Shown: positions 54,534-64,000, numbered from the stretch's first letter. The stretch is 64,000 bases of DNA from Nitratireductor aestuarii (GCF_014641695.1 NZ_BMIF01000001.1:124001-188000), one strand, 5' to 3'. Numbers and translations: made by a program. Notes: a model not told the origin generated them from the letters alone.

Positions 54534-55745
54534 TTAGGCCATTGCCTTCTGGAGGTTTTCGTCGACCTTGTCGAGGAAGCCCGTGGTGGAGAGCCACGGC
54601 TGATCCGGGCCGATGAGCAGCGCCAGGTCCTTGGTCATGTGACCAGCTTCAACCGTATCGATGCAGACGGTTTCAAGCGTCGTGGCAAACTTTGCCAGCT
54701 CTTCGTTCCCGTCGAGCTTCGCGCGGTGGGCGAGGCCACGGGTCCAGGCGAAGATCGAAGCGATCGAGTTGGTCGAGGTTTCTTCGCCGCGCTGATGCTG
54801 GCGATAGTGGCGGGTAACCGTGCCGTGTGCAGCTTCAGCCTCGACGGTCTGGCCATCCGGCGTCATCAGCACGGAGGTCATCAGGCCGAGCGAGCCGTAG
54901 CCCTGTGCAACCGTGTCGGACTGGACGTCGCCGTCGTAGTTCTTGCAGGCCCAGACGTAGCCGCCGGACCACTTGAGGCTCGAAGCCACCATGTCATCGA
55001 TCAGGCGATGCTCGTAGGTGATCTTGGCTTCCTTGAACTTGTCGGCGAACTCGGCCTCGTAGATCTCCTGGAAGATATCCTTGAAGCGGCCGTCATAGGC
55101 CTTGAGGATCGTGTTCTTCGTGGAGAGATAGACCGGGTAGCCCATCTGCAGGCCGTAGTTCAGCGAAGCGCGTGCGAAGTCGCGGATCGAATCGTCCAGG
55201 TTGTACATTGCCATGGCGATGCCGGAGCCCGGCGCGTCGAACACTTCGTGCTCGATGACCTGGCCGTCTTCACCGACGAACTTGATGGTGAGCTTGCCCT
55301 TGCCGGGGAACTTGAAGTCGGTTGCGCGGTACTGGTCGCCGAAGGCGTGACGGCCGACGATAACCGGCTTCGTCCAGCCCGGAACGAGGCGCGGAACGTT
55401 CTGGCAGATGATCGGAGCACGGAAGATCACGCCGCCGAGGATGTTGCGGATCGTGCCGTTGGGCGACTTCCACATCTTCTTGAGGTTGAACTCCTCGACG
55501 CGCTGCTCGTCCGGGGTGATGGTCGCGCACTTGACGCCAACGCCGTGCTTCTTGATTGCATTGGCGGCGTCGATAGTGACCTGATCGTCGGTCGCGTCGC
55601 GATTTTCGATCGAAAGGTCGTAGTATTCCAGATCGATGTCGAGGTAGGGGTGGATCAGCTTGTCTTTGATAAGCTGCCAGATGATGCGGGTCATTTCATC
55701 GCCGTCGAGTTCCACGACGGGATTTGCTACTTTGATTTTCGCCAT
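54534..55745 (-). CDS. icd: NADP-dependent isocitrate dehydrogenase
   Basis: Oxidises isocitrate to 2-oxoglutarate in the TCA cycle. The 403-aa protein belongs to the homodimeric, eukaryote-like class: [20 protein letters not shown] (20 residues), [12 protein letters not shown] for substrate binding, the metal Asp residues in YDGDVQSD, and the NADP loop [16 protein letters not shown]. The start is the ATG at 55745; the longer frame to 55940 is not family-like. Rhizobiales typically use this class. Confidence 0.97.
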   Translation of the reverse strand: MAKIKVANPVVELDGDEMTRIIWQLIKDKLIHPYLDIDLEYYDLSIENRDATDDQVTIDAANAIKKHGVGVKCATITPDEQRVEEFNLKKMWKSPNGTIRNILGGVIFRAPIICQNVPRLVPGWTKPVIVGRHAFGDQYRATDFKFPGKGKLTIKFVGEDGQVIEHEVFDAPGSGIAMAMYNLDDSIRDFARASLNYGLQMGYPVYLSTKNTILKAYDGRFKDIFQEIYEAEFADKFKEAKITYEHRLIDDMVASSLKWSGGYVWACKNYDGDVQSDTVAQGYGSLGLMTSVLMTPDGQTVEAEAAHGTVTRHYRQHQRGEETSTNSIASIFAWTRGLAHRAKLDGNEELAKFATTLETVCIDTVEAGHMTKDLALLIGPDQPWLSTTGFLDKVDENLQKAMA

Positions 55746-55999
55746 TCTTAACCTCTTCTCGACAATCGCGGACCTTCCGCCCCCAAAGGCATCGCTTTGA
55801 GCGTGCGACCCTATAGCATCGCAATTCCCGCAGGCAAAGCTCTTGGCGCGACGAAAAACCATGGAAAGCGGCGCTTTACGATGGTTGGAGAAGGCGGTAG
55901 AGCGTGATGCGACAGAACAAGGGCATTTTGGCTCCAACATCCCGCATTTCTCCGAACGCGGCGACCTTTGCCCGATCGGAAATGCTCTGACAGGTATTC

Positions 56000-56791
56000 A
56001 TGGCTGGAACAGACAAACAGCAGGCAATGATTGCCGACGGACCGGCAATCATCCTTGTGGAACCGCAGCTTGGCGAGAACATCGGCATGGTGGCGCGCGC
56101 CATGGCCAATTTTGGTCTGGCTGAACTGCGCCTGGTCAATCCGCGCGATGGCTGGCCGAACGAAAAGGCGAGGGCAGCTGCCAGCAAGGCAGACCACGTG
56201 ATCGACGGGGCGAGGGTCTTCGACCGCCTTGAGGACGCGATCGCGGATCTGAACTTCATCTTTGCCACGACTGCCCGTCCGCGTGACGGGTTCAAGCCTG
56301 TTCGTGGACCGGTGGAGGCGACGGTCGACCTGCGCGCGCGCCATAACCGCGGCGAGCGCGTTGGCATATTCTTCGGCCGCGAGCGCTGGGGCCTCACCAA
56401 TGAAGAAGTGGCGCTGGCTGATGAGATCGTCACCTTTCCGGTAAATCCGGCTTTTGCATCGCTCAACATCGCGCAGGCCGTCCTGCTGATGTCCTACGAG
56501 TGGATGAAGACGCAGCCAGATGAAGCCGTTCGTCCACAGATGGCTGAGAGGATTCCTGCGAGCAAAGATAGCCTTAATAGCCTGATGGACTACCTCGATC
56601 GCGTTCTTTCGGAACGCGGCTATTTCCGCACCGCCGACAAAAAGCCCAAAATGATCGACAACTTAAGGGCGTTGTTTACGCGGCCGGCCTTTACTGCCGA
56701 GGAGCTTACAGCGTTGCGAGGGGTACTTGGTTCGCTGGAAAAATACTCTCCAAAACGGCCCAAGGGCTCCGGGAGCCCGGACGAGGAATAA
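56000..56791 (+). CDS. trmJ: SPOUT tRNA methyltransferase TrmJ-like
   Basis: A 263-aa TrmH-group 1 methyltransferase that 2'-O-methylates position 32 of some tRNAs. It has the knotted SPOUT fold: IILVEPQLGENIGMVARAMANFG (split: EPQLGENIGMVARA and ANFGL), GIFFGRERWGLTNEE and FPVNPAFASLNIAQAV. The C-terminal helical extension is as in TrmJ. murI follows after 3 bp, so the two are an operon. It is divergent from icd with 254 bp between starts. Confidence 0.92.
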   Translation: MAGTDKQQAMIADGPAIILVEPQLGENIGMVARAMANFGLAELRLVNPRDGWPNEKARAAASKADHVIDGARVFDRLEDAIADLNFIFATTARPRDGFKPVRGPVEATVDLRARHNRGERVGIFFGRERWGLTNEEVALADEIVTFPVNPAFASLNIAQAVLLMSYEWMKTQPDEAVRPQMAERIPASKDSLNSLMDYLDRVLSERGYFRTADKKPKMIDNLRALFTRPAFTAEELTALRGVLGSLEKYSPKRPKGSGSPDEE

Positions 56792-56794
56792 ATA

Positions 56795-57673
56795 ATGGGA
56801 ACGAGGCCGATCCTTTTCTTCGACTCGGGGATTGGGGGACTTTCGGTAGTCAAGGAAGCGCGGGTGCTGCTGCCCGAGCACCCTTATGTCTACGTGGCCG
56901 ATGATGCGGCCTTTCCCTATGGCGGCTGGGAAGAGGACGCGCTGCGTGAACGCCTGGTAGGGCTGTTCGGCAGGCTCATCGACCGCTTCGATCCGGCTGT
57001 GATCGTCATCGCCTGCAACACAGCCTCCACGCTCGCTATTGCCGAGCTGCGCGCCGCATACCCCGGCCAGCTCTTCGTCGGCACGGTTCCGGCGATCAAG
57101 CCAGCGGCCGAGCGCACTCGCTCGGGCATTGTCTCGGTGCTTGCCACCCCGGGCACGGTCGAGCGCCAGTATACCCGCGACCTCATCAGCACCTATGGCA
57201 GCCAGTGCCACGTGCGGCTGGTGGGTAGCCAGAACCTTGCTGCTCTGGCCGAGCAATACATGCGTGAAGGCTTCGTCGACGAGAAACAGGTGCGCGAGGA
57301 GATCGCGCCGTGCTTCATCGATATGGATGGCCGCCACACGGACATCGTGGTGCTGGCCTGCACGCATTATCCCTTCCTTGTCAACCGGATGCGCAAGGTC
57401 GCTCCCTGGCCGGTGGACTGGATTGACCCCGCGGAAGCCATCGCGCGAAGGGCCATGGCGCTCGTGACGCCGCCTGCAGGCGAGGTGATGGACCACGTTG
57501 ACTACGCGTACTTTACCTCAGGCGAACCGCCCGCGAGCCTGCGCAGGCTGATGCGCGGCTTCGGCTTTGTGACGAGCACGGAGAAGCTGCTTGTGGCAGA
57601 AGCTGTCCTGCCCAATTCGCTGCGTCAGATTGCACGAAACGTGCCGGAAGCGTTGACTCCCGCCGCGAAGTAA
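56795..57673 (+). CDS. murI: Glutamate racemase
   Basis: Makes D-glutamate for peptidoglycan. The 292-aa protein has [11 protein letters not shown], the first catalytic Cys in [11 protein letters not shown] and the second in LACTHYPFL. Length is slightly above the usual 260-270. It starts 3 bp after trmJ; rpsD follows after 180 bp. Confidence 0.96.
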   Translation: MGTRPILFFDSGIGGLSVVKEARVLLPEHPYVYVADDAAFPYGGWEEDALRERLVGLFGRLIDRFDPAVIVIACNTASTLAIAELRAAYPGQLFVGTVPAIKPAAERTRSGIVSVLATPGTVERQYTRDLISTYGSQCHVRLVGSQNLAALAEQYMREGFVDEKQVREEIAPCFIDMDGRHTDIVVLACTHYPFLVNRMRKVAPWPVDWIDPAEAIARRAMALVTPPAGEVMDHVDYAYFTSGEPPASLRRLMRGFGFVTSTEKLLVAEAVLPNSLRQIARNVPEALTPAAK

Positions 57674-57853
57674 CCTAGAGGAACCCCCGCACAGAGGCTC
57701 TTCTGGGTCTCTGGGCACTCCAACGTGTCCCGTGGAAATCCGGCGTAGCGTGCGCTGGGTTCCTGTCAGGCCTCAGATAAAGGGGTCAGAGGAGGGCGCG
57801 TTCCTTTGCCCGTAACATGTCGTTGCGGGTGCAGTTATTTGAAAGGGAATGCG

Positions 57854-58471
57854 GTGAGCAAGCGCCACTCAGCCAAGTACAAGATTGACCGTCGTCTTGG
57901 CGAAAACATTTGGGGACGTCCGAAGTCCCCGGTCAACAAGCGTGAATACGGCCCGGGCCAGCACGGCCAGCGCCGCAAGGGCAAGATGACCGACTACGGT
58001 CAGCAGCTCCGCGCCAAGCAGAAGCTCAAGGGCTACTACGGCGATCTTTCCGAGAAGCAATTCCGCAAGATCTACGAGGAAGCCAACCGTCGTAAGGGCG
58101 ACACCAGCGAAAACCTGATCGGCCTGCTCGAGTCGCGTCTGGACGCAATCGTCTACCGCGCCAAGTTCGTTCCGACCCCGTTTGCTGCTCGTCAGTTCGT
58201 CAACCACGGTCACGTTCTGGTCAACGGTCGCCGGGTCAACATCCCGTCCTTCCGCGTCCGTCCGGGCGACGTCATCGAAGTCAAGGAAAAGTCCAAGCAG
58301 CTGGCTCTGGTCCTCGAGGCCGCACAGTCCGCTGAGCGTGACGTTCCTGACTACGTTGAAGTCGACCACAACAAGATGACGGCCAAGTACGTTCGTACCC
58401 CGGTTCTGGGCGATGTACCCTACGCGGTACAGATGGAACCGAACCTGGTGGTCGAGTTCTACTCGCGCTGA
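57854..58471 (+). CDS. rpsD: 30S ribosomal protein S4
   Basis: Primary 16S rRNA-binding protein of the small subunit. The 205-aa protein has the N-terminal [18 protein letters not shown] and the S4 domain [32 protein letters not shown]. The start is a GTG at 57854 ([10 protein letters not shown]), matching rhizobial S4 and preceded by GAAAGGG; the longer frame from 57806 is rejected. The 180-bp leader may hold an autoregulatory site, but no clear fold was identified. A terminator follows. Confidence 0.98.
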   Translation: MSKRHSAKYKIDRRLGENIWGRPKSPVNKREYGPGQHGQRRKGKMTDYGQQLRAKQKLKGYYGDLSEKQFRKIYEEANRRKGDTSENLIGLLESRLDAIVYRAKFVPTPFAARQFVNHGHVLVNGRRVNIPSFRVRPGDVIEVKEKSKQLALVLEAAQSAERDVPDYVEVDHNKMTAKYVRTPVLGDVPYAVQMEPNLVVEFYSR

Positions 58472-58496
58472 TATACCCCATTCGGGTTGCGACAAG

Positions 58497-58531
58497 GCGT
58501 CCGGCAGGTCATGCTGTCGGGCGCTTTTTTT
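58497..58531 (+). terminator. Rho-independent terminator of rpsD
   Basis: GCGTCCGGCA / TGTCGGGCGC (two G-T pairs) with an 8-base loop and a run of seven T. Confidence 0.88.
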
Positions 58532-58555
58532 ATGAGATGAACGAGGAGCGGGGCA

Positions 58556-60082
58556 TTGTCTATAGCGCGCGAGACCAGAGCGCATTCAGCCGGAATCGGG
58601 CAGAACACGGCGGGTCAGTGGTGGCAGATGCTGGCACTCCTGGCGGTTTTCGTGGTCCTGTGGACAGTCTATCCCGTCATGACGCGCCTCAACCTCGACC
58701 CCTATGGCGACATGCTCGAAAATTTCGCCTGGGGCATTGGCTGGCAGTGGGGCTATTTCAAGCATCCGCCGTTCTTCGCCTGGACCACCGCCGCCTGGTT
58801 CGAAGTCTTTCCGCGCGCCGACTGGGCCTACTATCTTCTGTCTGCAGTGAATGCAGCGCTCGCCGTCTTCCTGAGCTGGCGGATCGCGCTGCGGTTCCTC
58901 GATCCATGGCGCTCTCTGCTCGCCGCTGCACTCTTCTTCTTCCTTCCGCCGACGACGTTCCTCGCAACGAAGTTTAATGCCAATTCGGCACTTCTGCCGC
59001 TCTGGCCACTGATCGTGCTCTTCTACCTGCGCTTCCTTGAAAACCGGAAGCTGAGTGACGCGCTGATCCTGGGCGTTGCCGCTGCCATCGGGATGCTGAC
59101 CAAGTATTTCACCGCTGTGCTGCTGCTGCCGATCGTCCTCCACATTCTGTTCGACCGCGAGGCACGCTCGCTTCTGCGGACACCCACGACATGGATCGCG
59201 GCGGCGATCTTCCTCGTGGCTCTCGTGCCGCATTTCGGCTGGCTGGTGGAAATGGACTTCCTGCCGATAACCTATGCTGCTTCGCAGGGCGACGGGCACG
59301 TGCTGGACGGCGTAACCTCCGGCATCCGCTTCCTCGGCGCGCTCATCCTCTACGCGCTGCCGATGGTGCTCATTCTCTATATTGCGTTTCTGCGAAATCG
59401 CGTGGGCGGTAAGCGGTTCGTTGACCGGTCCGGCCTGCAGTTGTTCCGCGATACCGTTGCAGGACGTGCGCTTGCCTGGACGACTTTCGGCTCGATCATC
59501 GTGACGCTGATTATCGGGATTGTGCTTGGCACGCGGCTCAGCTCCGTGTGGGGCCTGCCGATGTTCTTCGCGGTGCCAATTTTCCTTCTGGCAGCCATCC
59601 CTGGAGGTGCACTTGAGGCAAGGCGAGACGTTATTCCAGTCATTGTTGCCATTTTCTGCAGTGCGTTGATCGCCGCAACTCCGTTCGTTCTTTATCTCGG
59701 GGTATCTGAAGAGAAGCACTACAGCCATGTGCCCGTAGAGGCTGCGGCGGATGCGCTTGAAGTCGCATGGAGCCGCCATACGAATGCGCCGCTGATGTAT
59801 GTCGCAGGCGACAAGGTGCTGTCGAGCGGCGCCAGCTTCTACGGAAAATCAAAGCCTTATTCGTTCATCGACAACTCTTTCGCGAAGACGCCCTGGATCA
59901 AGCCGGAGGATATCGCCCGGCACGGGATGGCAATTGCCTGCCTTGCAGACCAAGCCGTCTGTGAGCAGAGCCTGGAGTCGTTTCCGGTCGAGTTCAGCGA
60001 AACCGAGACGGTTTCCGTTCTGGATGCGACTGGCAAGGAGTGGACCGTGAAGCTGCACTTCGCGTTGCCCGAAAACGGGTAA
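58556..60082 (+). CDS. GT39 family (ArnT/FlmK-like) membrane glycosyltransferase
   Basis: A 508-aa glycosyltransferase of the PMT/ArnT type. Early motifs are TRLNLDPYGDMLENFAWG with the catalytic acidic residue in the first periplasmic loop and YFKHPPFFAW. About ten membrane segments follow (ILGVAAAIGMLTKYF, LLLPIVLHILF), then a soluble periplasmic C-terminus. GT39 enzymes take sugar from an undecaprenyl or polyprenyl phosphate carrier and place it on lipid A or protein. The start is TTG at 58556 with GAGGAG upstream. It is convergent with GT2-YdjC-GtrA, which could supply the donor. Confidence 0.88.
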   Translation: MSIARETRAHSAGIGQNTAGQWWQMLALLAVFVVLWTVYPVMTRLNLDPYGDMLENFAWGIGWQWGYFKHPPFFAWTTAAWFEVFPRADWAYYLLSAVNAALAVFLSWRIALRFLDPWRSLLAAALFFFLPPTTFLATKFNANSALLPLWPLIVLFYLRFLENRKLSDALILGVAAAIGMLTKYFTAVLLLPIVLHILFDREARSLLRTPTTWIAAAIFLVALVPHFGWLVEMDFLPITYAASQGDGHVLDGVTSGIRFLGALILYALPMVLILYIAFLRNRVGGKRFVDRSGLQLFRDTVAGRALAWTTFGSIIVTLIIGIVLGTRLSSVWGLPMFFAVPIFLLAAIPGGALEARRDVIPVIVAIFCSALIAATPFVLYLGVSEEKHYSHVPVEAAADALEVAWSRHTNAPLMYVAGDKVLSSGASFYGKSKPYSFIDNSFAKTPWIKPEDIARHGMAIACLADQAVCEQSLESFPVEFSETETVSVLDATGKEWTVKLHFALPENG

Positions 60083-60084
60083 GC

Positions 60085-60489
60085 TCAGACCACCTTGTCC
60101 TCGATTGACCAGCGGGCGGCGAAGAAGTTGAGCACGGCGCCCACAACGATACCGATGAGCTTGGCCGGCAGCAGCCCGACAAGCGGCGTCAGCAGCACCA
60201 GCGCCAGGCTGGACGAACCAAGCGAAATGGCTGCACCTGATAAAGCAAAGCGGAGGAAGGATTTCTGCTTGCCGAGCGTTTCCGCTGCGTCAAAGGTCCA
60301 GCGCGAATTGACCGCGTAGGAGAAGGTCACGGCCACGGCCCAGGCGAGAACATTTGCGACGAGGGCAGGGAGCCCGGCCCACGCCAAGGCCGTGAAGACG
60401 AGGAAATCGATTCCCGAATTGGCGATGCCGACGGCTGCGAAGCGGATCGCCTTGGAGCTCAAGCGTCGTGGGTGAGCTGTCTCCATCAC
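60085..60489 (-). CDS. GtrA family membrane protein (putative polyprenyl-phosphate sugar flippase)
   Basis: A 134-aa protein with four membrane helices and the GtrA start RFAAVGIANSGIDFLVFTAL plus FSYAVNSRWTF. GtrA proteins are thought to flip undecaprenyl-phosphate sugars across the inner membrane. It overlaps the deacetylase gene by 4 bp (ATGA). The stop lies 2 bp from the convergent GT39 stop. Confidence 0.9.
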   Translation of the reverse strand: MMETAHPRRLSSKAIRFAAVGIANSGIDFLVFTALAWAGLPALVANVLAWAVAVTFSYAVNSRWTFDAAETLGKQKSFLRFALSGAAISLGSSSLALVLLTPLVGLLPAKLIGIVVGAVLNFFAARWSIEDKVV

Positions 60490-61298
60490 GAGCGCGGCCG
60501 CGCGAGTTCTGTACCGGTCGAAGCCAGCAGCGCGGCAAAGGCATCGCTGGCGAGAAAGCGCAGCTCCTCCTCGCGCGCATCGGTGAACGCGTCCCGTGAG
60601 CGCAGCACGTCATCCACGAAGCCCGGATGGCACATGATGACGGCACCCTCGGGGAGGGCGGAGGAGAGTGCTGAGAGCGTCTTCTCGAAGAGTCCGGTCT
60701 GCTTCCACGGATAAAAGCCTGCAAGCGGTCCATGCACCGTTAGGCCCGCATCCGTGATCTGCCGCTCGAACCCTGCGGCCAGTCCCTTCACGAAGGAGAT
60801 CTTTGGCCAGATGTTGGCTGGCGCACCCTTGAGCGTCGGCGCTCCGCGCACCCATGGCTTATGATCGTCAGCCACACCGGCGAACCGATCGGTGATCCAC
60901 TGGCGCACAGGCTGAAGGAAATGGACGTGCTGGTGCCCGTCCACATAGGCCGGAAGCCTGCCGATCTCGGAGGTGAAGCGGTCGAGCTGCGCGTCGAGCT
61001 CGCGAAAGATCTTTTCGGGCCGCATCGCGCCGCTTGTCACGCCCAGGATGACCTTCTTGAGGGGCGGAAGCTTCTCGCCAGTGAGCCCCATGAAATCGGT
61101 GAGGGTGAGGTGGAGACCGATTTCGGCATTGTGCTCGACTGGTCTGAGATCACGCACATGTTCCGCCCAGTCCGGAAACAGCGTCATGCATCCGGTGCCC
61201 GACAGCCGCCCCTGTTCGATGAGCGCGCGAATCCCTTGGGAGACGCCCGGGGAGAATCCATAGTCATCGGCGACAAGGCGGAAGGAGCGCGGCTTCAT
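60486..61298 (-). CDS. YdjC/ChbG-family carbohydrate deacetylase (NaxD-like)
   Basis: A 270-aa deacetylase. The metal site is seen in LVADDYGFSPGVS (Asp-Asp) and VDGHQHVHFL (His pair), and GLHLTLTD is conserved. The family includes ChbG (chitooligosaccharides) and NaxD, which removes acetyl from undecaprenyl-phosphate GalNAc in Francisella. Overlaps of 4 bp on both sides with GT2 and GtrA point to the NaxD type of role rather than chitin use. Substrate is inferred. Confidence 0.88.
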   Translation of the reverse strand: MKPRSFRLVADDYGFSPGVSQGIRALIEQGRLSGTGCMTLFPDWAEHVRDLRPVEHNAEIGLHLTLTDFMGLTGEKLPPLKKVILGVTSGAMRPEKIFRELDAQLDRFTSEIGRLPAYVDGHQHVHFLQPVRQWITDRFAGVADDHKPWVRGAPTLKGAPANIWPKISFVKGLAAGFERQITDAGLTVHGPLAGFYPWKQTGLFEKTLSALSSALPEGAVIMCHPGFVDDVLRSRDAFTDAREEELRFLASDAFAALLASTGTELARPRS

Positions 61299-62329
61299 GC
61301 TTCAGTCGTTCGAGGCATCTCTTGCGAGACGGCTGTCTGCTGGACCGCCGGTCCCGACACGGATTTCAGGATGTAGATCGGACGATGCTTCGCCTCGCTT
61401 AGGGCCGCCCAGACATATTCCCCGACGAGCCCGACGAGCGCCAGGTTGAGCCCGCCGATGACCAGCACTGCGACCATGAGGCTCGGATAGCCGGGAACGG
61501 CCACGCCGCTGAACAGCACTTCCAGAATGATCTTGATTCCATAGAGGAAGCCCAGGATCGCGACGAAGGCGCCAAAGACCGACAGAATCCGCAGCGGTAC
61601 CACCGAGAACGAGGTAAAGCCCTCGACGGAAAAGGCGATGAGCTTCCGCTTCGACCACTTGGTCGCGCCCGCCTTGCGCGCCGCCGGCATGTACTCGATC
61701 CGCTCCTGCCGGAAGCCGGTCCAGGCATAAAGCCCCTTGTTAAAGCGCTTGCGATCCCTGAGCTGCCGCATGGCGGCGGCGAAACGCTTGGTCATGACGC
61801 GGAAATCGCCGGCATTTTCCGGGATCTCGTAGCGCTGGCCCATGTTCATGATCTTGTAGAACGTGCCCGCAAACCAGCGCGTGAGCAGCCGGTCGTCCTC
61901 GCGGTTGGCGCGGACCGCATAGACCATGTCGAGCTCCGGGTCCTTCAGGATCCGCGAAATCATATCGAGCGCCACGTCGGTCGTGTGCTGCAGGTCGGCA
62001 TCCATCAGCAACACGTAATCGCCCTCGGAATGGTCGAGGCCTGCAAGGATTGCCGTCTCCTTGCCGAAATTGCGCGAGAGAGACAGAAGCTTCCAGTCGC
62101 CATTCATATGGGTCTCGAACAGCGCCACGCTATTGTCCGTGCTACCGTCGTCCACGAGAATGAAGCGGGTCGTGAGGCCAAACCGCTCCCGCACCGCATC
62201 TGCAAGTTCGACTGCCATCCGCGCGAAGTGGATAGCCGACTCCGCTTCATTCAGGAACGGAACGATGACGTCGAGTTGCTTTGCTTTGTTGGCCACGGCT
62301 AGTCGCTTGAATCCCATTACTTTTGTCAC
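61295..62329 (-). CDS. GT2 family polyprenyl-phosphate glycosyltransferase (ArnC/FlmF2/DPM1-like)
   Basis: A 344-aa enzyme. The GT-A domain has VIVPFLNEAES, LVDDGSTDNS, SRNFGKETAILAGL and DADLQH (DxD region); two C-terminal membrane helices follow (SVFGAFVAILGFLYGI, SLMVAVLVIGGLNLALVG). This is the layout of ArnC, GtrB and FlmF2, which move a sugar from a nucleotide donor to undecaprenyl phosphate at the cytoplasmic face. It heads the operon GT2-deacetylase-GtrA, each pair overlapping by ATGA. Confidence 0.9.
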   Translation of the reverse strand: MTKVMGFKRLAVANKAKQLDVIVPFLNEAESAIHFARMAVELADAVRERFGLTTRFILVDDGSTDNSVALFETHMNGDWKLLSLSRNFGKETAILAGLDHSEGDYVLLMDADLQHTTDVALDMISRILKDPELDMVYAVRANREDDRLLTRWFAGTFYKIMNMGQRYEIPENAGDFRVMTKRFAAAMRQLRDRKRFNKGLYAWTGFRQERIEYMPAARKAGATKWSKRKLIAFSVEGFTSFSVVPLRILSVFGAFVAILGFLYGIKIILEVLFSGVAVPGYPSLMVAVLVIGGLNLALVGLVGEYVWAALSEAKHRPIYILKSVSGPAVQQTAVSQEMPRTTEA

Positions 62330-62493
62330 ACAGGGGTATTGCGTCCTACGCGTCGCCGCAAGAGGCGAGATCAGGAGCTTCTACCTAAAAACTGGCCTAT
62401 ACCATGCATTTGGCGGGTATTTGTCCGATCAAAGCTTTTCCATTGATAAGCAAAATGCATTAGAGCTGTCGTCACGAACAGGACGGATGCAGC

Positions 62494-63414
62494 ATGGAAC
62501 TTGATCTCGGCATTTCACCATCGGACACGCGGGACGATAGTCACGTTCAGCACGAAGATACAAGCTTCGCGGAGAGCCTGCCCATCTACCGCGATGCGCC
62601 ATCGTCGGTTGAGTTCAACAAGCTGCGCAAGCGGCTGCTGAGACAGGTGCGAGAGTCGATCGAGGCTTTCTCGATGGCCCGGCCCGGAGACCGCTGGCTG
62701 GTGGCGCTTTCCGGCGGCAAGGATTCCTACGGGCTTCTGGCGGCGCTGATGGACCTGAAGTGGCGCGGGCTTCTTCCGGTAGAGCTCATCGCCTGCAATC
62801 TCGACCAGGGACAGCCCGGCTTCCCGAAACACATCCTGCCGGAATTCCTTGATCGCATCGGCGTCCGCTACCGCATCGAGTACCAGGATACCTACTCGGT
62901 CGTCACCGAAAAGATCCCGGAAAATCGGACTTACTGTTCGCTCTGCTCGCGGCTGCGCCGCGGCCATCTCTACCGTGTCGCGCGGGAGGAGGGATGCAGT
63001 GCGCTGGTGCTGGGCCACCATCGCGAGGACATCCTCGAGACCTTCTTCATGAATCTCTTCCACGGCGGACGTCTGGCCTCCATGCCGCCGAAGCTGGTCA
63101 ATGACGAGGGTGATTTGATGGTGCTCCGCCCGCTCGCCTATTGCGCTGAGACGGACCTGCAGAAATTCTCCGACGCCATGAAGTTCCCGATCATCCCCTG
63201 CAATCTCTGCGGCAGCCAGGACGGCCTGCAGCGTAACGCCATGAAGGCGATGCTGACCGATATCGAGAAGCGCATGCCGGGCCGCAAGGACACGATGATC
63301 CGCGCGCTGGGCAATATCCGCCCCTCGCATCTCCTCGACATGAAGCTGTTTGATTTCGCCGGGCTGGAACCGGACGGCAAGCCTCGCCCGGGACCAGCTG
63401 AACCGCTGTTTTGA
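62494..63414 (+). CDS. ttcA: tRNA 2-thiocytidine synthetase TtcA
   Basis: Thiolates C32 of certain tRNAs using ATP and a 4Fe-4S cluster. The 306-aa protein has the PP-loop [10 protein letters not shown] and two CxxC pairs, CSLC and CNLC, that bind the cluster. [19 protein letters not shown] is the conserved core. Divergent from the GT2 gene with 164 bp between starts. A terminator closes it. Confidence 0.94.
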   Translation: MELDLGISPSDTRDDSHVQHEDTSFAESLPIYRDAPSSVEFNKLRKRLLRQVRESIEAFSMARPGDRWLVALSGGKDSYGLLAALMDLKWRGLLPVELIACNLDQGQPGFPKHILPEFLDRIGVRYRIEYQDTYSVVTEKIPENRTYCSLCSRLRRGHLYRVAREEGCSALVLGHHREDILETFFMNLFHGGRLASMPPKLVNDEGDLMVLRPLAYCAETDLQKFSDAMKFPIIPCNLCGSQDGLQRNAMKAMLTDIEKRMPGRKDTMIRALGNIRPSHLLDMKLFDFAGLEPDGKPRPGPAEPLF

Positions 63415-63428
63415 TAGTCGCTACAACG

Positions 63429-63459
63429 AAAAAGGGGCCCCGTTTGGAGCCCCTTTTTT
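63429..63459. terminator. Bidirectional terminator between ttcA and the MFS gene
   Basis: AAAAAGGGGC / GCCCCTTTTT around CCCGTTTGGA, with A-run and T-run on either side, so it can serve both convergent genes. Confidence 0.88.
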
Positions 63460-63463
63460 CTTG

Positions 63464-64000
63464 TTAGTGCTTAACCGCTGGACTGATCTGCTGGAACAGT
63501 TTTCCGCGTTCCGCGATCAGGACCAGGACGAGCGACAGCAGACCGAGGATGAAGTAGCCGGCAGCGATTGGCGTCAGCGATCCATCAAAGCTGATGCCGA
63601 TCAAGGCTCCGAACAGGCCCGAACCGATGGTGCTGACGAAGCCCTGCACCGAAGCCGCAGTGCCTGCAACATGGCCGAGCGGCTCCATGGCAATGGCGTT
63701 GAAATTGCCGGCCACCCAGCCGAACTGGAACATCGCGAGCGAGAAGAGCAGGAAGAACAGCCAGAACGGCACCGGACCCAACAGCGTGATGATCAGCCAG
63801 ATGCCGGAGATGCCGATGAAGCCGATAAGCGCTCCATGCGACAGCCGGCGCATGCCGACACGTCCGACCAGGCGGGAGTTGCTGTAGGACGAGATAGCCA
63901 TCAGCGAGCCGCCGAGCGCGAACATGTAGGTAAACACGTCCTCCATGTCGTAGATGTCGATGTAGATCTGCTGAGCCGAATTGATGAACCCGAACAGCGC
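63464..64000 (-). CDS. MFS transporter (Bcr/CflA-like), C-terminal part
   Basis: The last 178 residues of a major facilitator protein; the frame stays open to the right edge, so the start lies outside the window. The visible part has five or more membrane helices: MFALGGSLMAISSY, ALIGFIGISGIWLIITLLG, FWLFFLLFSLAMFQFGWVAG, and GTAASVQGFVSTIGSGLFGALIG (split for length). The last contains the GxxASVQGF-like sequence of the Bcr/CflA drug-resistance branch. Substrate unknown. Confidence 0.85.
   Translation of the reverse strand, partial: ALFGFINSAQQIYIDIYDMEDVFTYMFALGGSLMAISSYSNSRLVGRVGMRRLSHGALIGFIGISGIWLIITLLGPVPFWLFFLLFSLAMFQFGWVAGNFNAIAMEPLGHVAGTAASVQGFVSTIGSGLFGALIGISFDGSLTPIAAGYFILGLLSLVLVLIAERGKLFQQISPAVKH

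Noticed and set aside
54456-55751. 431-aa plus-strand frame opposite icd
   Set aside because: It is antisense to a clear housekeeping gene and has shadow composition (Asp/Val/Leu/Arg-rich) without a known domain.
1-64000. CRISPR array or insertion sequence
   Set aside because: No regularly spaced repeats and no transposase gene were seen; the only recombinase is the tyrosine integrase.

Overview
The window looks like the chromosome of a high-GC alphaproteobacterium of the order Hyphomicrobiales (Rhizobiales), most likely in or near the Phyllobacteriaceae/Rhizobiaceae. The evidence is the gene order hom / glpX / recJ, iscU-like / yidD / thrS, and recA / alaS / icd / trmJ / murI / rpsD. It is supported by GTTC-N7-GTTC LexA boxes (the alphaproteobacterial SOS box), a class I PHA synthase, and DUF2336 and GtrA family genes. 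Genus-level assignment is not possible from the sequence alone.

Region 1 (1..~21,100) is accessory DNA. It ends at a P4-type tyrosine integrase (19668..20909) beside a radC gene that loses its conserved C-terminus right after the HNHP motif. The simplest reading is an island inserted into radC whose other end lies left of the window. From left to right the region holds: the N-terminal part of a GHKL ATPase with an apparent one-base frameshift; an SOS-box-driven imuA-imuB-dnaE2 mutagenesis operon; a six-gene minus-strand operon (unknown 184-aa protein, HamA-like nuclease, HamB-like helicase, Lit-like HExxH protease, GIY-YIG/zinc-ribbon protein, HEPN-like protein) facing a divergent XRE regulator; a plus-strand pair of a 74-aa protein and an SMC/Rad50-like ATPase; and a minus-strand group in which the integrase is followed by a DUF1016 (YhcG-like) nuclease, a DUF4365-like nuclease and an unknown 194-aa protein. 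This is a defence island. The HamAB core is recognisable as Hachiman; its four operon partners and the SMC pair are the best candidates here for undescribed biology.

Region 2 (~21,100..45,100) is mostly core genome: map-sfsA, hom, alaC, phaC, a YcbK-like M15 peptidase, two tandem tRNA-Glu(UUC) genes each with its own promoter, glpX, recJ, a patatin, folE-hisI, an IscU-like protein with yidD, thrS, a secreted repeat protein, a nitroreductase, a DUF2336 protein, a glutathione S-transferase, parE (with a perfect SOS box) and a MerR regulator.

Region 3 (~45,100..64,000) is core and envelope: an ICMT-like methyltransferase, a DUF1624 membrane protein, an OmpA lipoprotein, recA, alaS, an MHS-type transporter, aqpZ, icd, trmJ, murI and rpsD. 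These are followed by a convergent set of GT39 against GT2-YdjC/ChbG-GtrA, whose composition matches the Francisella lipid A galactosamine pathway (FlmK, FlmF2, NaxD). The window closes with ttcA and the 3' end of an MFS transporter.

Several parts connect functionally. RecA, ImuAB-DnaE2 and ParE carry exact or near LexA sites and form a visible piece of the SOS regulon. The left 21 kb groups at least five predicted nucleases with two motor or SMC-type ATPases, as expected of phage defence. All product calls come from reading protein motifs by eye; no database search was run.
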